Assembly (NCBI GenBank): GCA_020091685.1 | Contig: CM034607.1 | Location: forward strand, 26,161,753 to 26,225,752 | Reading direction: 5' to 3' | DNA: 64,000 nucleotides | DNA from: Lutjanus erythropterus | Lineage: Eukaryota; Chordata; Actinopteri; Lutjaniformes; Lutjanidae | Position numbers and translations under genes: made by a program | In this document: one piece after another, positions 43,401 through 51,305 of the stretch | Layout: the number at the start of each line of letters is the position of its first letter | Numbering within the stretch: position 1 is the first letter of the stretch | The notes under the pieces: model-generated | The model's input: only the letters and a program-made list of their open reading frames with translations | Databases searched by the model: none | What the model was told of the DNA's origin: nothing

Positions 43401-46400
43401 AATTACTTTGCAGATAAAAATTGTGCGCATGAAATATACCAGCATGAAAAGTTAAAAGGCTTAATGATAAAATGTAAGAGGCCACTTTTTAATAATAAGT
43501 TCTTTAACTTTTATAGAATTTTTTACTTTTTTTTTCTAAAATAAGGTAATATTAAATACTTTGTCTAGCAATGGAAACGTTACAAGTAGGGCTGTCACAA
43601 TATCAGATTTTCACAACACAATTATTGTGGCCTAAAGAATTTATAACAACAACAACGATATCTATCAAAAAATTAAAAATAAATAAATAATAAGGCAGTC
43701 TAATTCAACTTTATTTATTGTCAGTTTTGTCTCTTTTTTGGCAAATAAATTAAACTCCAAATACGAGTGTAGCTAGATACATAAGTGATACAGGGGCAGA
43801 AAGTATGTTTAAGGATTATTTATACGATGTTATCATATGTGCATTGCCTGAAGGCAGGAATATTACTGTGGCACTGGTGCAGCAAATGTCAGGTTTCCTC
43901 TGAGTCAGAGTTGAGTTTGGTGCCAAAAAAAACAGAGAAGTTCCCCCCGTCTTTTTCCTAGTAATATACTGACCAATAAAGTCACAGGAGACCATGTGAG
44001 GCAATACTGGATCTGAGCTAGGAGGAACTCAAAGAGCATAAATCTTGTATTGCCTGTAGTGAAAGTTACATTAAATGTATCATTCTACTTGTTAAACTGA
44101 TGTCTTGTTAATGAAAATATATTCCATTTTCCAATATAGTCTTGATCTCTGCAGGTTTTCCAATTTAAAGGGATAGTTTGGATTATTTTGAAGTGGGATT
44201 GTCAGTGTATTAGCTACAATAGAAGCAGCAGCAGGAGTACTGATGTAGGAAGCCAAGTAAAAGCAGCAGCAAAACGTATTTTAGCTACCTACAAAAAAGG
44301 TCCACCTACAAATATCTGTGCGCTACATTTAGAATTTCCAATGGGAAATATACAGTATAAATATCACTCTTCCCAAAGCTGCCATACTCCTTTGTCAAAA
44401 ACGGTCATTTTACCTCACACAGTACAGTGTTGCTCGTCTACCGCTGCCTCCGTTGTTTGTGTTACTGTGTGACTTTGTTTTTTTTTTTAAAAGGTTAGTT
44501 CAGATTCACTTAAGTCACACAATAACGCAAACAAACTAACTGATCGAGGCAGCAGTCAGACTTAAACTGATGTTGATTTTTTTATGTGGCTAAACTACAT
44601 TTTCTCTCTGGCCCTGTCCACAGCAGTACATTTAGCTTCTTACCCCCTGTCTTGACCATAAGAAGCATTTTTCACTTGCATATCTCAAGCAACAGAAATA
44701 CTTTAATCTTGATCAGTGTAGCCGTCTGCATCAGCTCTGTGCATCATGCATCCCAGCTGCGTCTCAAGGGTGTGAACGCAACCTGAAGCATTTAAGACTT
44801 CAAGGCTATTTTTTCCAACAATACGTGTTTAAACATGAGGCTGGTTCCCAGTAAAACACGTATTTCATTCAAATTTTGTAACCCAGGTGAAGCAGAATGT
44901 GCTCCACAGTCTGAGATCAGCTCACTCTGCTCCACTTTAACCCCACAGACTCTTCCTTCACTTCACCCAGCAGCTGGGAAATAAGACCGAAGAACTTCCT
45001 GAACTTCTTCTGCAGTGTTTTCATGGTCAAACTGTTCATTTACTGCCGCTCGACAACTTTACTGCTGAGCTTCAGTCCCTCTGCTCTGATTGCAAACACC
45101 TGTCTGCTCTGAGTGCCATCACCATCACTCTCTTTTATCCCTCTTCTCTTTTTCTCATCCACACCCACTCTGTGCGCACACACACACACATACACACTGC
45201 AGTGCTTATTTATCATATTGGTGGAAAATACATCAGGAATATCCACACATCTTGAAGGAAAACTGCAGCTTGCACAGAAAGTTTGAAACGTCATGCTATT
45301 AAATGCATGATAATATGGAGCCTATATAGACAGACGCTTCAGTGTGGTGTGAACACTGTCGTCATGCAAGCATGATGCAGACATGACGTTTGCAATTTAG
45401 ACAAGGGGTTACACCGCTGCTCCTGCTGCTTCTCCAAACCATTGATAAGTACCTTATATAACCCCACTTCAAAAAATCCAAACTGTCCCTTTAAACTAAA
45501 AGTCCCTTCATAAGTTTTAAAGAAAACTATAAAACAAATGTAACAACAGAAACACAAACACATAAGTCTGACAAATGCCTGAACTCACAGTTCAAGACAT
45601 GAAAAAGTAAAGTAGATCACTAAAGCAGACACATTTCAGCACAAAGTTTACAACCTGCTTTTGCTCTGCCACCAGACAAGTCTGATCAGGCTGTGTGATG
45701 AAACTCTACATACATCATTAGCCAAGAAGTGATGACAGACACACGCTAACTATGTGAAATATGTTAATTTGGAGCCATCTGTTGTGCAACCGAGAAAGCG
45801 TGAGTTGTTTTCTCTGAATCCAGAGCTTATTTGATATTGTTTGACATTTTGGCGCCTCTGCTGATCCTTAGATGACTGGAAACGGTGTGATTTCTCACAG
45901 TTTGAACCGAGGACATGATGCCCCTGCGAAAGGGGATGAGGAAGTGAGAAAATGAAGCCAGAAAAACACTGTCTGGACTCAGAGACAAGGGCAAAAAAAT
46001 TCCATAGCATTACACGCCTAAAGAGTAGAAAGGTCACAGAACAAGACAAAACATAACGTGTTACAATTACATATTAAGTTAGACAGGTTTGGTGAGACTA
46101 GCTGTTTTATTGGTAACATGGCCTCATTTGGTTCGCATGACAGCCAGTGTTTAGTGTGGTGATTATCAAATTAACCACAACCTTATATCTGAACCCCGGG
46201 GCTGAACAGGAAATGCAAGGTATACACAATTCACAACTATCTGTTTTTCTCTTTATGTTTCATCTTTAGTAGCCTCTTACTTCAGAAAAGTCCTCAAAAT
46301 AGTGTCAACTTGGAGATTTATTATTTGTATTGCAACAGTTTTGTAAGTGTGTGAATGTCAGTGACAACCAGGGTCCGGAGGGTGACTTTAAAAATGTACA

Positions 46401-48557
46401 AATACTAATTAATTGTTTAAAAACAATGTATTCGGTAACCTAATCCAAGTATCACAATATGATACTTTTGGAATACCTCTAATGTTAGCAATTTGCCTGT
46501 GTAGCCAATGTTAGCAGTTCTTCTGTGCCGCGAAAGTTGGCTGTTGATCTATGTAGCTATCAGTTGGTCTGTGTGGCTAAAGTTAGTGATTTTTCTGTGT
46601 AGCTAACAGTAGCAGTTGACCTGTGTAGCTAAAATTGGCAGTTGGTCTGTGTAGCTATTGGTAGGCGCATGTAGCTAATGTTATCACTTGGTCTGTGTTG
46701 CTAAAGTTAGCGATTTTTCTGTGTAGCTAACATTAGCAGTTGACCTTTGTGGCTAAAATTGGCAGTTGGTCTGTGTTGCTAACCTTCGTGGTTGTTCTGT
46801 GTAGGTAACATTAGCGGTTGATCTATGTAGCTATAGTTGACAATTCATCTGTGTGGGTATCGGTTGGTTTCTGTAGCTAATGTTAGCAGTTAGTCTGTGT
46901 AACCAAAGTTGGCAGTTGGTCTGCGCAGTTATCAGTTAGTCTGTGTAGCTAACGTTAGCGCTTGATCTTAGTAACTAAGGTTAGCGGTTGTAAATGTTTC
47001 TTTAAATTAGATATTGAGACAAGGTAAAGGCAAAATATCCACCTAGTGAAAGCATTTCTTCAAGGGATAATGAACAGGAAACTGTCAAATTATCTGGTTT
47101 CACTGAGACCAGAGTGGTGTTGTGACTCGTGAAGTGTTGTAATGTGTGAGCACTGCACATTTTAAAATGTATTATAACATTGTAATCCTGCTAATGATCC
47201 TCATTTTTACTAAGTGTAACTTTAATCTGATTACATCTTTTTTTGTAACTGTAATGAAATACCTTTTTTTTTTGCATTCTTATTACGTAATCTGGATACA
47301 TATAATCCATTACTCTGCAAGCTTGGAGACAGCTAAGTATTAGGATATAGACCTTAATCTTACCTTTTTTCACTCTACTTTTAACATACACTGTGAAAAA
47401 ACATCATATGGGAATTTAGTGGAATCACCTAAGCTTTTCTCATAAACTTAATGCAAATATACAAATTTTATTCATTCAAGTTAATCAAACTTCATTTCAT
47501 TTCAATCATTTGATCTTTTAAACGTGTATGCTTCTAAATTTCTTTTGTCTTGAAATCATGAGTTGAATGAATGTACTGTACTGTGAATTCAATCAACTCA
47601 TTAAATTAAACATAAAATAATTCTAAAGAAACATGATCAATATCACTGACTTTTCAAACTGAGAAAACTGTAAAAGGAAAATAAAATTAGTTTATAATGT
47701 ATGTGAGTGTAACTGAAGGGCTATGGGTTTAACATAATATCTTACGTTTATTGAACATATTTTCTAAAGTACAACTGAATTAATATCAAGTTAGTTTGAC
47801 TAGAAAAGTATTTTCCACCTTCCACCAAAAACTAAAAGTACTCTTAAGTACAACTGATTTAATATCAAGTTCATTTGATTTGTTTTGAATCATTACAAAT
47901 TTACTTTTCAAATTCAATCAACTTAAAATTTTAAGGCAGTTTACTATCTTAAACCTATTGAACATGTTTTCTCAACTACAACTGAGTTAAAATTAAGTTT
48001 ATTTGACTGGAGAACTTTGCATTGAATCATTACAAAATGACCTCTTTTCAAATTCAGTTCACTTCAAACTTTTAGGCAGCCCAGACACTAACTTTTTTAA
48101 GATAAAATGTGAAAAAAATTGTTTTTACAGTGCAAGTTTACATCTGAACCACAAGGGTGGTTATTTTTCTGTTTTTAGTGTTTCACCTTTATGGCCACTT
48201 ACTTGACAAAAGTTGTCAAAATAGTGTCAACTTGGTGTTTTTTTCCAACAGTTTGAAAGTGTGTGAATATCAGAGACAGTTTAATCTTATTTTACACTCA
48301 TTTTAACATATTTTATAGCTGATGAAACAAAGACTTTAAGAAACATGTTGTTGCGCTTCATATCAGGTATGGTTGAAACGTTACCCGTTGCATCTCTGAC
48401 ACCCGGCTGCTTCCACCCTCCTCCCCTCCCTTCCTCCTCTCTAACAGTATCTTAGGCCTTACCTCAGCCTCAGATTCTCCATAAACTGCTCCATCGTCAC
48501 CTCATCCAGGAGCACAAAGTCTGACTTCCCAAACTCCAGGCCCTCCAGCTCCGCCAT
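1541..48557 (-). CDS. myo1g: myo1g, unconventional myosin-Ig, 21 exons, 3' end outside window
   Basis: A single-headed, membrane-binding actin motor. In mammals Myo1g is a haematopoietic plasma-membrane myosin; in zebrafish it acts with Myo1d in left-right asymmetry. The 21 exons join in consistent phase (2870 coding bases, 956 codons plus 2). Residues: P-loop GESGAGKT 102-109, split across exons 2 and 3; switch [12 protein letters not shown] 154-164; switch II DIYGFE 384-389; two IQ motifs about 706-745; PH-like TH1 tail from about 783. Assignment to myo1g rather than the close paralogue myo1d rests on paralogue-specific stretches recalled from the human proteins: [10 protein letters not shown] (exon 8), MTCEYTWP and [11 protein letters not shown] (exon 16), [12 protein letters not shown] (exon 17), VKNIPPSDM (exon 18). 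Human MYO1G has 1018 residues, so about 60 codons are missing on the left. Introns carry many repeats. No frameshift or internal stop was seen. Confidence 0.93.
3775..3895. repeat. MITE-like family R3, right-half fragment
   Basis: Matches the right half of the element at 29249-29602, including the terminal motif that reads CACACTGGAC. Confidence 0.55.
4070..4277 (+). repeat. Dispersed repeat R4, copy 1
   Basis: The core ACCAAACCAGAGTTGGTGAT and its flanks align with 56860-57040 at clearly better than chance over about 190 bp. The second copy lies near the rbm43-like gene, over 50 kb away. No terminal repeats were identified. Confidence 0.55.
7407..7493 (+). repeat. GT dinucleotide microsatellite
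   Basis: An almost pure GT run with a short GC/AT-alternating interruption (GCGCGCATGCATGCATGC) near its right end. Alternating purine-pyrimidine throughout. Likely polymorphic in length. Confidence 0.95.
7890..8350. repeat. MITE-like family R1, truncated copy
   Basis: Contains the family's internal motifs (TTTAGCCACCTAAAA and the AGCAGTAGACCAGCAACTCC-type segment) but lacks both terminal inverted repeats. Confidence 0.5.
9831..10427. repeat. MITE-like family R1, full-length copy (597 bp)
   Basis: Begins TTTAAAGGGA and ends with its inverse (ATCCCTTTAA). The repeats extend about 40 bp at each end with mismatches. No coding capacity. Other copies in the window are at 7890, 28107, 35895 and 44164. 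Confidence 0.75.
10800..10913 (-). CDS. myo1g: myo1g coding exon 20 (PH-like core of TH1)
   Basis: A 38-codon exon starting [20 protein letters not shown] and ending [10 protein letters not shown]. It is the PH-like membrane-binding core, with the conserved basic residues retained. Acceptor CTCAG, donor GTAAGT. Confidence 0.94.
10914..12209. other. myo1g intron 19
   Basis: A 1.3-kb intron mostly occupied by an old transposon remnant at about 11240-11768. The rest shows nothing recognisable. Confidence 0.6.
11240..11768. mobile_element. Degenerate non-autonomous DNA-transposon remnant
   Basis: Contains stretches I recognise from an abundant teleost repeat, such as GTCTTGCTGAAATAAGCAGG and TATTCAATTGAATATAAG, ending near GGAATTGGGGTTTT. 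Reading frames are broken. The superfamily cannot be fixed by eye. Confidence 0.6.
12210..12314 (-). CDS. myo1g: myo1g coding exon 19 (TH1 tail)
   Basis: A 35-codon exon ending [15 protein letters not shown], equivalent to human KDGFGAVLFSSHVRK. The final Lys aligns with a basic residue needed for phosphoinositide binding in class I myosin tails. Acceptor TGCAG, donor GTACAG. Confidence 0.92.
12315..16532. other. myo1g intron 18
   Basis: A 4.2-kb intron. A fragment at 12783-12810 (GGCCAAAAGTATACGGACAC) resembles the terminus of a common fish Tc1-like element. A partial R3 end lies at 15072-15160 and a diverged R2-like segment at about 16183-16440. No exon-like sequence seen. Confidence 0.55.
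16533..16677 (-). CDS. myo1g: myo1g coding exon 18 (TH1 tail start)
   Basis: Encodes [32 protein letters not shown] and [15 protein letters not shown], matching the human MYO1G segment [15 protein letters not shown] onward. Acceptor GTCAG, donor GTAAGA. Confidence 0.94.
16678..18357. other. myo1g intron 17
   Basis: AT-rich, with a T-rich run at 17272-17310 and several copies of short CTAGCTAAC-type words. No terminal inverted repeats or ORFs of note. Confidence 0.5.
18358..18581 (-). CDS. myo1g: myo1g coding exon 17 (IQ motifs)
   Basis: Encodes [20 protein letters not shown], then [10 protein letters not shown]: the remainder of IQ1 and a second, more degenerate IQ motif, expected to bind calmodulin-type light chains. 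The exon continues into the start of the tail ([12 protein letters not shown]). Acceptor CACAG, donor GTCAGA, phase 2. Confidence 0.94.
18582..20100. other. myo1g introns 15 and 16 (exon 16 lies between)
   Basis: Two introns of 587 and 724 bp around exon 16. Nothing beyond AT-rich intronic DNA was recognised. Confidence 0.5.
19169..19376 (-). CDS. myo1g: myo1g coding exon 16 (converter to first IQ)
   Basis: Encodes [33 protein letters not shown] and [11 protein letters not shown]. The last residues start the first IQ motif. The sequence is closer to MYO1G than to MYO1D throughout. Acceptor TGCAG, donor GTCAGC. Confidence 0.95.
20101..20267 (-). CDS. myo1g: myo1g coding exon 15 (converter region)
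   Basis: Encodes [20 protein letters not shown], then [20 protein letters not shown] and QPYDRFLQ. This is the SH-helix and converter region of the motor. Acceptor TTCAG, donor GTAAGA, phase 2. Confidence 0.95.
20268..23135. other. myo1g intron 14
   Basis: A 2.9-kb intron. The right part carries one copy (22616-22840) of a repeat found again on the other side of exon 14. The remainder is unremarkable. Confidence 0.55.
22616..22840 (+). repeat. Local direct repeat, copy A (left of exon 14)
   Basis: Shares the order of landmarks CTAACTAGAG, ACAGCTATCTA, TATTTTGATGAAACAA, TCTTGGCAATTCAG and AGTAGAACACAGT with copy B at 23886-24065. Confidence 0.7.
23136..23268 (-). CDS. myo1g: myo1g coding exon 14
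   Basis: Encodes [34 protein letters not shown] and [11 protein letters not shown], collinear with human MYO1G. Acceptor TGTAG, donor GTCAGT. The exon sits between two direct copies of a roughly 200-bp repeat. Confidence 0.95.
23886..24065 (+). repeat. Local direct repeat, copy B (right of exon 14)
   Basis: Collinear with copy A, same orientation, diverged by substitutions and short indels. A weaker related segment lies at 23755-23885. Confidence 0.7.
24575..24649 (-). CDS. myo1g: myo1g coding exon 13
   Basis: Encodes [20 protein letters not shown] and LMYN, a conserved actin-interface segment. Acceptor TGCAG, donor GTGCCA. It is separated from exon 12 by a 6.6-kb repeat-rich intron. Confidence 0.93.
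26318..26603. repeat. MITE-like family R2, copy without clear ends
   Basis: Collinear with the full element at 57531-57873: AATTGCCAATTATTTTGATA, TTCTCTGTTTTCAGCTTCTC, TTTATTTACTCCTCTATGA and CCAAACAACTAATTGATCAA are in the same order. Confidence 0.7.
27300..28020 (+). repeat. Purine-rich (GA/GGA) low-complexity tract
   Basis: The plus strand is strongly enriched in G and A, with GAGAGAGA and GGAGGAGGAGG runs. This keeps a 178-codon minus-strand frame open, rich in Ser, Leu, Pro and His, which is a composition artefact. Confidence 0.75.
28107..28350. repeat. MITE-like family R1, left-end fragment
   Basis: Starts AAAGGTATAGTTCTGATGTT and continues through AGGGTCAGCAGCAAAACGTA and TTTCAGCCACCTAAAAAG, as in the copy at 9831. 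The right part is missing. Confidence 0.6.
28771..29148 (+). mobile_element. Candidate solo LTR (378 bp)
   Basis: Begins TGTTATGG and ends CCATAAC. It is flanked on both sides by TGAAC (28766-28770 and 29149-29153), a 5-bp target-site duplication typical of LTR retroelements. Inside are a TATA-like GTATATAG near 28906 and an ATTAAA near 29091, as expected for promoter and polyadenylation signals in an LTR. No gag or pol sequence is present. It is antisense to myo1g. Confidence 0.6.
29249..29602. repeat. MITE-like family R3, full-length copy (354 bp)
   Basis: Terminal inverted repeats: AAGGACCAGTGTTTAGGATT at the left, inverse of the right-end CTTGCACACTGGACCTT. The left-end motif AGTGTGTAGGATTTAGTG is abundant in percomorph fish. 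Other copies or parts are at 51028, 15072 and 3775. Confidence 0.75.
31213..31283 (-). CDS. myo1g: myo1g coding exon 12
   Basis: Encodes [20 protein letters not shown] then GDV. The acceptor TTCCAG just before CTCACC is preferred over a second CAG inside the exon because it restores the LxPTDK match to human MYO1G. Donor GTGAGT, phase 2. Confidence 0.92.
31284..34189. other. myo1g intron 11
   Basis: A 2.9-kb AT-rich intron. The 32300-33200 part looks repeat-derived (short CA/AC-rich words such as AACACAACTCC) but I could not assign a family. No exon seen. Confidence 0.5.
34190..34360 (-). CDS. myo1g: myo1g coding exon 11
   Basis: A 57-codon exon starting [20 protein letters not shown] and ending HPHYTSRK, matching the lower 50-kDa region of MYO1G. 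Acceptor CACAG, donor GTGAGA, phase 0. Confidence 0.95.
34361..35100. other. myo1g intron 10
   Basis: A 740-bp intron with a short TCGCAATTGCAATATC-type repeat near 34670 and a GT-rich run before exon 10. Nothing else recognised. Confidence 0.5.
35101..35215 (-). CDS. myo1g: myo1g coding exon 10 (relay helix)
   Basis: Encodes [20 protein letters not shown] and the following helix to EGITWQH: the relay-helix region present in all myosins. Acceptor GCCAG, donor GTGAGG. Confidence 0.95.
35317..35462 (-). CDS. myo1g: myo1g coding exon 9 (switch II)
   Basis: Encodes [20 protein letters not shown], then [24 protein letters not shown] is switch II (residues 384-389). Acceptor TGTAG, donor GTTGGT, phase 2. 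Confidence 0.95.
35593..35799 (-). CDS. myo1g: myo1g coding exon 8
   Basis: A 69-codon exon from [18 protein letters not shown] to ARDAFAK. The segment [19 protein letters not shown] resembles MYO1G (GGRELIEKGH) more than MYO1D (GRDIIDKQH), which is one of the discriminating stretches. Acceptor ATCAG, donor GTGCAG. Confidence 0.94.
35895..36245. repeat. MITE-like family R1, diverged copy in intron 7
   Basis: Starts AAAGGAATAGTTCGGGTTAT and ends near CTGTCCACAGCTGTCCAAAC. The internal order follows the copy at 9831. It nearly fills the 483-bp intron 7, ending about 40 bp from the exon 7 donor. Confidence 0.6.
36283..36399 (-). CDS. myo1g: myo1g coding exon 7
   Basis: A 39-codon exon including [20 protein letters not shown] and [11 protein letters not shown], equivalent to human [26 protein letters not shown]. 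Acceptor TTAAG, donor GTAAGT. The usual His of the HLG motif is Val here. Confidence 0.92.
36527..36622 (-). CDS. myo1g: myo1g coding exon 6
   Basis: A 32-codon exon beginning [20 protein letters not shown] and ending in the surface-loop region before the conserved AMxVIGF-type motif. Acceptor AACAG, donor GTGAGC. Less conserved than its neighbours, as expected for this loop. Confidence 0.9.
36708..36761 (-). CDS. myo1g: myo1g coding exon 5
   Basis: An 18-codon exon encoding [18 protein letters not shown], a conserved motor-head segment. Acceptor TTCAAG, donor GTAAAC. The intron to exon 6 is only 85 bp. Confidence 0.93.
36762..38618. other. myo1g intron 4
   Basis: A 1.9-kb intron, AT-rich, with no recognisable element, RNA gene or exon. 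Confidence 0.5.
38619..38784 (-). CDS. myo1g: myo1g coding exon 4 (switch I)
   Basis: Encodes [20 protein letters not shown], then switch I ([17 protein letters not shown]) and [11 protein letters not shown]. The acceptor is ATCAAG, so the codon spanning the junction is AG+T (Ser) where human MYO1D and MYO1G have Arg. Donor GTGAGG, phase 0. Confidence 0.94.
38785..39521. other. myo1g intron 3
   Basis: A 737-bp AT-rich intron. Nothing recognised. Confidence 0.5.
39522..39615 (-). CDS. myo1g: myo1g coding exon 3 (P-loop)
   Basis: Carries most of the ATP-binding P-loop, [20 protein letters not shown], then [11 protein letters not shown]. Acceptor TTTCAG, donor GTAAGT. It ends in phase 2. Confidence 0.95.
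39616..41591. other. myo1g intron 2
   Basis: A 2-kb intron with clustered GCTAACGTTAGC-type words at 40360-40440 and a diverged R2 element at about 40865-41141, ending GTTAGTTGCAGCTCT. No exon seen. Confidence 0.55.
41592..41800 (-). CDS. myo1g: myo1g coding exon 2 (motor N terminus)
   Basis: Encodes [20 protein letters not shown] through KDTCIVIS and the first base of the P-loop glycine codon. Acceptor ACAG, donor GTCTGA. The stretch is nearly identical to vertebrate class I myosins. Residues 41-49 match the region that yields the human HA-2 minor antigen peptide of MYO1G. Confidence 0.95.
44164..45495. mobile_element. MITE-like family R1 copy interrupted by a nested insertion
   Basis: The left part (44164-44642) and right part (45409-45495) together align with the uninterrupted 597-bp copy at 9831-10427. 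The outer ends are TTTAAAGGGATAGTTTGGAT and the inverse near AATCCAAACTGTCCCTTTAA. Confidence 0.75.
44643..45408. mobile_element. Nested 766-bp insertion with TTA target duplication
   Basis: Interrupts the R1 element. TTA is present on both sides (44640-44642 and 45409-45411), and the ends are imperfect inverted repeats (CCCCCTGTCTTGA against inverse of TTTAGACAAGGGG). A 3-bp TTA duplication is typical of PIF/Harbinger elements. It includes a CA microsatellite at about 45176-45198. No transposase frame. Confidence 0.6.
46480..46995 (+). repeat. Minisatellite of about 25-bp units with 124-bp higher-order period
   Basis: About twenty degenerate repeats of TCTGTGTAGCTAACGTTAGC plus GTTGG-type ends. 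The segments starting at 46576 and 46700 match closely at a 124-bp offset (about five units), so groups of units were copied together. Confidence 0.8.
47389..48132. repeat. AT-rich inverted-repeat element with internal tandem units
   Basis: Ends are CACTGTGAAAAA and its near inverse GTTTTTACAGTG. Inside, segments beginning ACAACTGA at about 47773, 47850 and 47980 are related, with TCAAATTCA and AATCATTACAAA motifs repeated at about 128 bp. Non-coding. Confidence 0.65.
48463..48557 (-). CDS. myo1g: myo1g coding exon 1 (start codon)
   Basis: The ATG at 48557-48555 opens [20 protein letters not shown], which aligns with the N termini of MYO1D and MYO1G. The exon ends in a GTAAGG donor after 31 codons plus 2 bases. 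A T-rich tract followed by TAG just upstream (exon boundary at 48581) looks like a splice acceptor. The 5' UTR is therefore probably split, with a non-coding first exon further upstream that I could not place. Confidence 0.93.
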
Positions 48558-51027
48558 CCCTGTTTGTGTTGGCCAAACACACTACAAAAAAAAAAAACAA
48601 AAGACGTACGAGACGCAGAGGAAGAGAAAGCAGCTCAAGAAAGAAGAAAGAGAAGTATGGTGGTGTTGTACGCGGCCCGGTAGTGTAGGCGGTCTGCTGT
48701 GGGCGTGGCGAGCTTTTGGTGGATTTAGGGTGTGCTTTGTCAACTCACATAGAGCTGTGGTCTACAAGCTGCAGCACGTCATCCTGTCAGTCAGCCCATG
48801 CCCTCATGCAGATCTATATAAATAGCAGGAGGCTATCTTTAAAAGCTCATACCACTTCTGCATCCTCATCTGTCACGCTCTTCCTGCCACAAGACCTCTG
48901 TCACTTAACAGATCGCAGCTCTCTCTACAAAGCTTTACGTTCTTGCTTTTGGACCTTGTTTTTTGTGTGTATTTTGTGTATCTGTTCTTCCCAGAGACAG
49001 GAACCCACATCTGACATTCTGCCAGACAAGAGCAGTTAACCTTGCAAATTTGAGGGTAGAAAATGGCCTTTATCTGCTGGGAAGGATCGTGGCATTTCCT
49101 TTCTTAACTTGGCATTGGCAGCGCAATGTGTCCCTCAGGGTTTTGTCTAAAGCAGAGGTTCCCATCTCACAGCAGAGCCAAGCTGCAACTTGAGAAAGTC
49201 AGTTTTTTTTTGGGATGCTGGAGGGTTGAGCAGCGCTGTTTGTCGTGTGAGACAAATGTTACGTGTGTAGGTGTGTGTGTGACTAAAGTTCAGTGAGTGT
49301 ACGGGAAGGCAGTTGATTTCTAAATCCCCTTTCACAGCATTTGACCTTTTCCTTGAAATTGGGAATCATTTTCAAGAACTTTTCAAGGTGGTTTATCACT
49401 TTTTCCACCTGAGAAATTCATTTTGGGTCCCTGAGACATGACACAATGTCTGGGGCAGGAAAAAAGAAACATAATATTACTTATAAACTCACTTATTAAG
49501 CAGTCACAAGTAAAAAAAAAAAAAAAGATTGGGAACCACTGGTGTGAAGGTTATGGCTGCCACAACTAGTTGGTTTCTCTTGAGCAAACTGTTGCTATGG
49601 CAGCCGCGACTGGAACAGTTCTATAGCAGCTGAAGTTTGCTGATTTTATTTTATTTATTTCAAGGGAAGAATCAGTACGAACGCCTCCCTCTTGTGGAAT
49701 TTACTACCTCTCATCTGGAAATTATACGAAAAGGTCAGAGTTCATGATTTGTGAGGTTTTTGCTGACATTTCTGGAAAAGAAATGTCACTTTTTCAATTT
49801 AATTAGCTGTACTGGCCTGACGTTTTAGATCAAACATGTGTCCAAAGCAAAAAGTCATATTATACATGATACATACAACGTAATATACAGTAAACAGTAA
49901 ATGTTAATAATAAAATAAACCTGACATTTAATGTTTCTTGCTTTGTGACGTGCAAAGAAACATCTTCTGCTAGTTCTACCATAATGCTAATTTCTCAGGG
50001 ATTAAATGATTTGTTTTTTGTGAGGGTAAGAAAGTCTGGGACTTTCCTGTTGAATTTTGGCAAGAAATTCTCTCTTTTTTTGTATTTGGGGCAAGTTATG
50101 AGAAAATGGGTTTCTGTTTCAACTTCCTGTTCCACAGTGCACACAAATTTATTTTGTTCTTTCGAGCCATTCTGTGCAACTTTATGATCACTGAGTCTAT
50201 ATTTTGTTGGGGTATGTCGTTCATCAGTTATGAAATGTATGAGAAAAGTTGATAATTCCCTATAATAATAATCTTTTCATTATGTCTTTGCATTCCCTGC
50301 ATTATGTTACTTGCTCTCTAACTTGCTAAATTTTTAGCCTCGGTTGCTTCTGAACACCTAGTTTTTGGTGTGCATGTCGCTGTTGCCTAGCAGCAGTATT
50401 GTCATGATTTAACAACTTTGATCAACGAGCATTATTGTGTCCACAACTTCCTGTGTCATAACTCCTGAGATCCATTTAGTTTCAGTCGAACATTACATTG
50501 CCATAGCAACCACGACTGGTACAGTTCTGCAGCAACCCAAAGAAACTCCAACACATTTTTGTTAAATATGTCAATTTGTCAGAGCTGTGACCAAGTAAAT
50601 ATTGACAGGCATCTTTGATCTTCTCCCCAGATACCCTCGCTGATATCTGCAGGTACTCTTGTTGTTCTGAGTGGTTTGTAATTATTTATTTGTCAGTTCA
50701 TGATCAAGCTACCCATTACAGGCTTTTAGCTCAGGTGTCTGAGGCAACTGTTTTGCTTATACAACATTAAGAGGCTGCTGGCCTCCATTACTCTTGTGGT
50801 GAAAGCTTTCTTAGCCTTGGACTAACAGTTCCCTTAGTATGGGGCTAAATGCAATGTGGAAAAACCTCATTACGTGTAGGTTTACCTGATTATTTTACTT
50901 GAACTGTTGAAAGAAAAGGAAAACCTACTGTTATTCCAACGTGGGAGTGTTCACACGTCATTCCAAAATAGCTACAACCACCGTTAGCTTTGTGGTCACA
51001 CATAATTTAAACAGCTGAAATTACCGG

Positions 51028-51305
51028 TGTGTTTAGTGGCATCTAGCAGTGAGCGTGCAGATTACAAATAACTTGTCTCCCCCTCAGAGCGTGTAGGAGA
51101 ACCTACGATGGCAACGAAGCGTGCACAAAACACACGGAAGGCCGTTTCTAGAGTCAGTGTTTGGTTCATTCTGGGCTACTGAAACATGGCGGTGCAACAT
51201 GGTGGCCTCCATGAAAACACAACAATTCTTATTTTCAGGTGATTTTACACTAATGAAAACATACATTCTGCCATATTCTGCCAATAAATTCCTACAACAT
51301 TAAAT
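51028..51305. repeat. MITE-like family R3, near full-length copy
   Basis: Shares AGTGGCATCTAGCAGTGAG-type left end, CATGGCGGTGCAACATGGTG centre and AATTCCTACAACATTAAAT right end with the copy at 29249. Confidence 0.7.

Larger units (their letters stand above)
41801..48462. other. myo1g intron 1, 6.7 kb, repeat-rich
   Basis: Holds the R1 element with a nested insertion (44164-45495), a minisatellite (46480-46995) and an AT-rich inverted-repeat element (47389-48132). A repeat-like segment near 43590-43680 (GGGCTGTCACAATATCAG) is also of a common fish type. No additional exon was recognised. Confidence 0.6.

Noticed and set aside
48716..49039. 107-codon plus-strand ORF near the myo1g promoter
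   Set aside because: No recognisable family, Ser/Cys/Leu-rich, and no splice or promoter context. Probably chance.
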